Source: JACQMJ01 sp964373495 (lineage in GTDB: Bacteria > Patescibacteriota > Minisyncoccia > Sungbacterales > SURF-37). Taken from it: a stretch of DNA of 19,735 nt. A program made the translations under genes and the position numbers. Position 1 is the first letter of the stretch. Each line of letters begins with the position of its first letter. Of this stretch, positions 16,900-19,735 are shown in pieces. The stretch covers positions 1 through 19,735 of the forward strand of contig CAYJUW010000012.1 in NCBI GenBank assembly GCA_964373495.1, read 5' to 3'. The notes under the pieces were generated by a model. It did not search any database and had not been told where the DNA came from. It worked only from the letters and a program-made list of their open reading frames with translations.

Positions 16900-16940
16900 C
16901 CCCCCAATCTATGGAAGTCGGACTTCAATAGATTGGGGGG
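16900..16940. repeat. 41-bp near-perfect palindrome after the fusion gene
   Basis: CCCCCCAATCTAT (16900-16912) pairs exactly with ATAGATTGGGGGG (16928-16940), and GAAGTC/GACTTC form the inner stem around a single G. It starts one base after the fusion-gene stop codon and ends 14 bases before the ROK gene. No U-tract follows, so it is not a standard terminator. Confidence 0.85.
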
Positions 16941-16954
16941 TAACGCGGAAACCC

Positions 16955-17689
16955 ATGAGACGGAGCTACTACCTCGGTATTGATATCGGCGGCTCAAAAA
17001 TCCGCGGCGTGCTGTGGGATGGCAGAAGAGCGAGCGCGGCGGTGGAAGTCGCCACGCCGCGCATGAAAAGAGAATTCATGCGGCGCCTCTCGTCCTCAAT
17101 TGCGCGGCTCTGGCGCCGGATGCCGGGACAGATCCGGGGTGTAGGTATCGGTGTGGCCGGCCGGATCCGTGGGACGCAGGTGGTCTCCAGCCGGAACATT
17201 TCATATCTCAGGGATTTTGATTTCAAGATCAAGATTTTGCCCCTGCCGGTTCCGATCCGTGTGGACAACGACGCGCGCGCGTTTGCGAGAGCAGAAGTAC
17301 GGCTCGGCGCCGGGCGGCGGTCGCGGCGGATGCTTGCCTTCACCATCGGCACCGGCATTGGCCGCGCTTATGCCGAGAAGGGCCGTGTCAAGACCGTCAA
17401 GCGATTTGAGCACCCAGAGCCATGGGAGCGGCGCTATCAGCAAATTCGTGACTACGGAAACACGGCTAGGCTGGCGACGTTCCTCGGCAAAAAGCTAGCC
17501 GGGATGATCCGACGCTATAGGGCCGACACAATCGTACTCGGGGGTGGCGTCCTTGGTCGGCGCGGGTTCAGGAGGCGGCTGGCATCCAATCTCCGCGCCC
17601 AGGGTCTGAAGGCGAACGTTCGCCGCGGGTACTTCGGCCCGAACGCCGCGGCCATTGGCGCGGCACTTCTTTTCCGGGATAGTGATTGA
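16955..17689 (+). CDS. ROK-family sugar kinase
   Basis: ROK proteins are actin-fold ATP-dependent hexose kinases or related repressors. At 244 residues this one is short (usual 290-320) and has no DNA-binding domain, so a kinase is more likely. Motifs are the phosphate-binding GIDIGGSKIRG (residues 8-18), VGIGVAGRI, VDNDARAFARAE with catalytic-base candidate D106, FTIGTGIG and IVLGGGVLG. The usual ROK zinc motif CxCGxxGCxE is absent; the region after TIGTGIG is shortened and contains FEHPEPWERR instead. It probably phosphorylates the sugar released by the neighbouring glycosidases, an inference from context. The start at 16955 (MRRSYYLGIDIGG) has no clear SD. Its stop codon touches a nested palindrome. 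Confidence 0.87.
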   Translation: MRRSYYLGIDIGGSKIRGVLWDGRRASAAVEVATPRMKREFMRRLSSSIARLWRRMPGQIRGVGIGVAGRIRGTQVVSSRNISYLRDFDFKIKILPLPVPIRVDNDARAFARAEVRLGAGRRSRRMLAFTIGTGIGRAYAEKGRVKTVKRFEHPEPWERRYQQIRDYGNTARLATFLGKKLAGMIRRYRADTIVLGGGVLGRRGFRRRLASNLRAQGLKANVRRGYFGPNAAAIGAALLFRDSD

Positions 17690-17773
17690 CCCCGTTAGAT
17701 CCCGAAGGCTCTGACTTTCAAGCCCCGTTAGAAACATCGTTTCTAACGGGGCAAGGGCGGGGATCTAACGGGG
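17690..17773. repeat. Nested palindrome with four alternating CCCCGTTAGA units
   Basis: The outer arms CCCCGTTAGATCCC (17690-17703) and GGGATCTAACGGGG (17760-17773) are exact complements. The inner arms GCCCCGTTAGAAA (17722-17734) and TTTCTAACGGGGC (17740-17752) are exact complements around CATCG. It starts at the first base after the ROK stop and ends at the -35 box of the next gene. Confidence 0.9.
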
Positions 17774-17801
17774 TTGACTGCCGGTGCGTAAGGCATAGGA
17801 T
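17774..17801 (+). promoter_or_regulatory. Promoter of the small membrane protein gene
   Basis: TTGACT (17774-17779), 16 bases, TAGGAT (17796-17801). The -35 begins directly after the last G of the nested palindrome, so the palindrome could influence it. Confidence 0.5.
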
Positions 17802-17856
17802 GGCAGTACGTTCTTTACGGTCCTGCACGAAATGAAACGCAAAGGAGGTGAGGCGT

Positions 17857-18099
17857 GTGGATCCGGAGCGTCTTGGCGAGGCGGTCGTGCGATGGGGTAG
17901 TATGCTCGTCCCGCGCCTCATCGGCGGCGCGATCATTCTGCTTATCATGAGAGGCGTCTATGGATTCACGGGATCGCGGGAGATGGCGTGGGCGCTGTTC
18001 GGGGGTATCTTTCTCATGATGGTGGGGCTGGAGATCCTCATAGATTCGTTCGGGCGTTCGCAGAAACCGCCGGGAGGACCGCCGGTTGCGCGGGCATAG
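17857..18099 (+). CDS. Small membrane protein, function unknown
   Basis: The protein is 80 residues from GTG at 17857, beginning MDPERLGEAVVRWGSML. A perfect SD (AAAGGAGGTG, 17841-17850) puts AGGAGG 8 bases from this GTG; the earlier in-frame GTG at 17848 overlaps the SD itself. Two hydrophobic stretches lie near residues 19-34 (PRLIGGAIILLIMRGV) and 45-64 (AWALFGGIFLMMVGLEILID), followed by a Pro/Gly-rich tail (KPPGGPPVARA). The family was not recognised. It has its own promoter and a strong terminator, as the minus-strand gene at 11882-12130 does, and nearly the same start context, but their protein sequences do not look alike. Confidence 0.82.
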   Translation: MDPERLGEAVVRWGSMLVPRLIGGAIILLIMRGVYGFTGSREMAWALFGGIFLMMVGLEILIDSFGRSQKPPGGPPVARA

Positions 18100-18120
18100 G
18101 GCGTTGCCAGTCCCGCGAAC

Positions 18121-18155
18121 GGCATCTCCCCATGAGTCGGGGAGATGCCTTTTTT
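18121..18155 (+). terminator. Strong intrinsic terminator
   Basis: GGCATCTCCC (18121-18130) pairs with GGGAGATGCC across CATGAGTC, followed by TTTTTT. It lies 21 bases after the stop of the small membrane protein gene. Confidence 0.92.
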
Positions 18156-18179
18156 CATCTGGCACGGGGACGGCGGGCC

Positions 18180-18209
18180 TTGACAGGTCTTGAGAGCTGC
18201 GCCTATACT
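18180..18209 (+). promoter_or_regulatory. Promoter TTGACA-N18-TATACT with no obvious protein gene after it
   Basis: TTGACA (18180-18185) is a perfect -35 and TATACT (18204-18209) a near-perfect -10. Transcription would begin near 18216. The only frame directly after it is ATG at 18219 with six codons. The transcript may be a small RNA or the long leader of the 36-residue gene at 18694. Confidence 0.65.
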
Positions 18210-18215
18210 GGAGGC

Positions 18216-18345
18216 ACGATGGCAGATAACGTCGCCTAACAACTTTACAACCGAAGTTCAGTGCATCCACCACCGTTCCCTGCCCCGTAGTAGAGAGAAT
18301 CTCTCACTACGGGGCTTGCGCGGGGATAGTGGTGGGTGTATTGTT
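18216..18345 (+). ncRNA. Candidate structured RNA with nested stems
   Basis: Outer stem CATCCACCAC (18264-18273) with GTGGTGGGTG (18329-18338); middle TTCCC with GGGGA; inner CCCCGTAGT (18283-18291) and GAGAG with CTCTC and ACTACGGGG (18306-18314). TATTGTTTC follows, a weak U-rich end. The design (outer plus inner CCCCGT stem) resembles the palindrome at 17690-17773, so it could equally be just another repeat. Confidence 0.35.
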
Positions 18346-18410
18346 TCGCCCGACGGGGAGGAGAGGACGTTGACAAATACATGAGCAACGGAAGTTGTAA
18401 CCTTCCAGTT

Positions 18411-18624
18411 GTTCCGATCTAGTCCAGAAATCGAGCGAAGCGAAGATTTATGGCTACTAGATCGAGAATCCAGCGCCTTTTTTACGAGCGCAAAGCGGTG
18501 ATGGCAGAAATGACGAATGGCCAACGCAACACAGTGCGGCACGCGGTGGCGAATAGCCAATCCCTTGAGGCGCGAAGCGTGCCGCGCCAGAATTGCTGGT
18601 AAAAAAGGCGCTGGGTTCCGATCT
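18411..18624. repeat. MITE-like palindromic element bounded by a 10-bp direct repeat
   Basis: CCAGCGCCTTTTTTAC (18470-18485) is the exact complement of GTAAAAAAGGCGCTGG (18599-18614). To its left GATCTAGT (18417-18424) pairs with ACTAGATC (18456-18463). GTTCCGATCT occurs at 18411-18420 and again at 18615-18624. Inside, GCGGCACGC pairs with GCGTGCCGC. There is no credible frame. With the promoter and hairpins before it, this accounts for the gene-free stretch 18100-18693. Confidence 0.65.
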
Positions 18625-18693
18625 GGCTATGATTTTCCTGAACTCAATTTTCGGACAAAAACGAGAACAAGAGGAAGAAGGGGGTGAACAAAA

Positions 18694-18804
18694 ATGAGAC
18701 GGGTCATTGCCGTACTCAAAGGTGTCAAAAGATTCTTCGATGAGCTCGGCTACCTCTATACACCCAAAGGGTGGGCTGAGCATCTCACAAGCAAAGACAA
18801 GTGA
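18694..18804 (+). CDS. Small basic protein of 36 residues, function unknown
   Basis: ATG at 18694 opens MRRVIAVLKGVKRFFDELG, continues YLYTPKGWAEHLTSKDK and ends at TGA 18802-18804. A good SD (AGGGGGTG, about 18679-18686) lies 7-8 bases upstream, better than that of any housekeeping gene here. The N-terminal half could form an amphipathic basic helix. It was not recognised. No promoter is obvious directly upstream (TATGAT at 18628-18633 lacks a -35); the promoter at 18180 may serve it. Support is start context and composition only, so it could be a chance frame. Confidence 0.5.
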   Translation: MRRVIAVLKGVKRFFDELGYLYTPKGWAEHLTSKDK

Positions 18805-18811
18805 ACAGCGC

Positions 18812-18977
18812 GGTGCGGCGGCCCCAAAAGCCCGCTTCGATGGCGGCGGAGAGTAGGCGCCTAGAGCGCGAAAGCAGTCTCCCTGGGGCTCGAAGACGCC
18901 AAGCTTTCCTAGGGATAGGGTAAAAGGGTAGTCCGTTTTCCAGAAGTCGCGGTTTTAGAGGCTCCCTCTGCCGCACC
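18812..18977. other. 166-base domain closed by an 8-bp stem
   Basis: GGTGCGGC (18812-18819) pairs exactly with GCCGCACC (18970-18977). Inside are GC-rich segments and CTAGGGATAGGG, similar to the first bases of the window. It may be a structured leader RNA of the rRNA operon or another repeat. No protein frame is convincing on either strand. Confidence 0.35.
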
Positions 18978-18984
18978 AGTTTGC

Positions 18985-19104
18985 CACATTTGCCAGCGAG
19001 CGAATTGAGCGCTGCAAATGTGAGCATCCGCCGAAGTCCGCCAGCGGCGGACGTAGGCGGACATCTTTGGCAACCCTCGCCTTGAGCAGGGTCGAAGGGT
19101 TGCC
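18985..19104. repeat. Row of three hairpins upstream of 16S
   Basis: Hairpin 1: CACATTTGC (18985-18993) with GCAAATGTG (19014-19022), with CAGCG/CGCTG inside. Hairpin 2: TCCGCC (19027) with GGCGGA (19056), and GTCCGCC-AGC-GGCGGAC inside (19036-19052). Hairpin 3: GGCAACCCT (19069-19077) with AGGGTTGCC (19096-19104), whose loop has the CTTGAGCAGGGTCGAAGGG motif. No promoter is evident in 18805-19220. Confidence 0.65.
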
Positions 19105-19127
19105 CCTTTCTTCCTCTTGTTCTCGCA

Positions 19128-19219
19128 TGATGCAGATTCCGCAGATTTCTACGCAGATAAACGCGGATACAATCGTATCTGCGTACATCTGCGTTTTATC
19201 AGCGTACATCTGCGTCGTG
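19128..19219. repeat. ACGCAGAT/ATCTGCGT palindromic repeat abutting the 16S 5' end
   Basis: Left arm units GCAGATTCCGCAGATTTC and ACGCAGATAAACGCGGATAC face right arm units GTATCTGCGTACATCTGCGT. The centre is GATAC-AATC-GTATC (19166-19179). GCGTACATCTGCGT occurs twice in the right arm. It ends within a few bases of the predicted mature 16S start and might act in 5' processing. Confidence 0.75.
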
Positions 19220-19317
19220 ATCCAATGAGGATTTGATCCTGGTCCAGGACGAACGCTGGCGGCGTGGATAATGCATGCAAGTCAAACGGTCGCACTTCGC
19301 TATCGCTCAGTGCTCAT

Positions 19318-19415
19318 ATGATGCCAATGCGATGCGAATACAATGCCAATTTAGCGAATTGCGAATAGGTGTTCGCGATTTGTAGATTGGCATAAAATTC
19401 GTAGATTAGCATCAT
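19318..19415. repeat. Palindromic repeat family A, copy 2, inside 16S helix 6
   Basis: The 98 bases match the rpoC-rpsP palindrome (10486-10581) along the full length, with about nine substitutions and a 2-base length difference by eye. Ends ATGATGCC/GCATCAT, middle TGCCAAT/ATTGGCA and tip GCGAA/TTCGC are kept. Confidence 0.92.
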
Positions 19416-19557
19416 GTAAGCGACGAGCGGTAGCGAGGAGCGATAGTGGCGAACGAGTTAGTAACACCCTAGTACCTGCCCCAAAGACAGGCATAACTTC
19501 ACGAAAGTGGAGCTAATACCTGATGGTCTGGTAGCTGGATTTTGAGCGTAAGGCAGG

Positions 19558-19692
19558 AAATCCCAAGCACCAAGCACCAAATCCCAAACAATATCAAATG
19601 TTCAAAATTCAAATGGCCAAAACGTGTTTGGAATTTTGAACATTGGAATTTTAAGTTTGTTTGGAATTTGTGATTTGGAATTTGGAATTTTC
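19558..19692. repeat. AT-rich palindrome family B, copy 3, inside a 16S V2 helix
   Basis: Left arm AAATCCCAAGCACCAAGCAC, CAAATCCCAAACAAT, TTCAAAATTCAAATGGCCAA; then AACGTGTTTGGAATTTTGAAC and right arm GTTTGTTTGGAATTTGTGAT and TTGGAATTTGGAATTT. Same order of units as at 391-510 and 6543-6840. Confidence 0.88.
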
Positions 19693-19735
19693 CCTCCCAA
19701 AGCGCCTTGTGAATAAAATCCAGTTACCAGTAAAG

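Larger units (their letters stand above)
18662..19125. repeat. 23-bp inverted repeats enclosing the 36-residue gene
   Basis: The 23 bases at 18662-18684 (CGAGAACAAGAGGAAGAA then GGGGG) and the complement of 19103-19125 (CGAGAACAAGAGGAAGAA then AGGGG) differ at a single position. The left arm includes part of the SD of the 36-residue gene. The enclosed 464 bases hold that gene and several hairpins. It might be a mobile-element boundary or an RNA stem. Confidence 0.75.
19221..19735 (+). rRNA. rrs: 16S ribosomal RNA, 5' part (cut by the window end), with two expanded helices
   Basis: The 5' domain is recognisable: AGGATTTGATCCTGG (E. coli bases 8-22), GACGAACGCTGGCGGCG, ATGCATGCAAGTCAAACGG, TGGCGAACGAGTTAGTAACA and GGAGCTAATACC. 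The estimated 5' end is about 19221, from alignment of AGGATTTGATC at 19228 to E. coli base 8. Two insertions fall in variable helices: 19318-19415 in the V1 helix 6 region and 19558-19692 in a V2 helix after GCTAATACC. Both are flanked by complementary rRNA arms (TCGCTATCGCTC with GAGCGGTAGCGA; CTGGTAGCTGGATTTT with AAAATCCAGTTACCAG), so the normal stems are kept and lengthened. No open frame or homing endonuclease is in either insert. The window holds only the first third or less of the core. Confidence 0.95.

Noticed and set aside
17686..17779. TTGAC on both sides of the 17690-17773 palindrome as a target duplication
   Set aside because: The left copy is part of the ROK stop codon and overlaps the first palindrome base, and the right one is a -35 box; coincidence is likely.
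18219..18239. Six-codon frame (MADNVA) after the promoter at 18180
   Set aside because: Too short to support; the GGAGG before it would lie upstream of the predicted transcript start.
18233..18400. GCCTAACAACTT near 18233 resembling an integron attC core
   Set aside because: No matching GTTAGGC partner at the expected distance, no integron integrase and no cassette array.
18381..18422. Thirteen-codon frame MSNGSCNLPVVPI after GGAGGAGAGG
   Set aside because: SD-like sequence is about 15 bases away and the peptide overlaps a palindromic element.
18258..18560. 100-codon minus-strand frame
   Set aside because: It runs through hairpins and the MITE-like element, with no start signal.
19318..19692. 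16S inserts as group I/II introns or homing-endonuclease genes
   Set aside because: No open frame and no intron core; they are simple palindromes with copies between protein genes.
19221..19735. 16S copy as a pseudogene
   Set aside because: Core segments visible here are well conserved and the flanking stems still pair, so a functional gene is more likely, though only the 5' part can be seen.

Overview
The window looks like a GC-rich member of the Candidate Phyla Radiation (Patescibacteria), most likely Parcubacteria-like. The reasons are a divergent 16S rRNA 5' end with expanded helices, short compact housekeeping genes, a small wHTH/Cas2-like PaaX protein, no rimM in the rpsP-khpA-trmD cluster, and near absence of Shine-Dalgarno (SD) sequences before housekeeping genes. 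This placement comes from reading the sequence and was not tested phylogenetically.

Layout: (1) 1-2284, chaperonin pair groES-groEL. (2) 2300-2891, a lemA-like membrane protein gene. (3) 3042-10489, a consensus promoter, a structured leader or small RNA ending in a terminator-like hairpin, then rpoB and rpoC. (4) 10590-12889, rpsP, khpA and trmD, with a minus-strand small membrane protein gene and palindromic repeats inserted between khpA and trmD. (5) 12936-13636, a wHTH/Cas2-like regulator gene between two 44-bp three-part palindromes. (6) 13729-17689, a sugar-metabolism group: GH1 beta-glycosidase, a ten-helix EamA-type membrane domain fused to a clan-A-like glycoside hydrolase, and a ROK-family sugar kinase. 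(7) 17774-18155, a small membrane protein gene with its own promoter, SD and terminator. (8) 18180-19220, mostly non-coding: a promoter, nested hairpins, a MITE-like palindrome, a 36-residue gene with a strong SD, and more repeats. (9) 19221 to the end, the 5' part of a 16S rRNA gene, cut by the window edge.

The dominant theme is interspersed palindromic repeats of many unrelated families. They fill nearly every gap between genes, often start at or inside the upstream stop codon, and two of them sit inside the 16S rRNA gene. One 16S insert (19318-19415) is a near copy of the palindrome between rpoC and rpsP (10486-10581). The other (19558-19692) belongs to the family found between groES/groEL and rpoB/rpoC. 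Both are flanked by self-complementary rRNA sequence, so they would lengthen helix 6 (V1) and a V2 helix without breaking the core. This is the most notable observation.

A second theme is two styles of translation start. Several genes (lemA, the Cas2-like regulator, GH1) have a -10 box 6-8 bases before the start codon, which suggests leaderless mRNA. The three small-protein genes instead carry strong SD sequences. The sugar genes fit together as glycoside hydrolysis inside and, by charge topology, possibly outside the cell, followed by phosphorylation of the released sugar.
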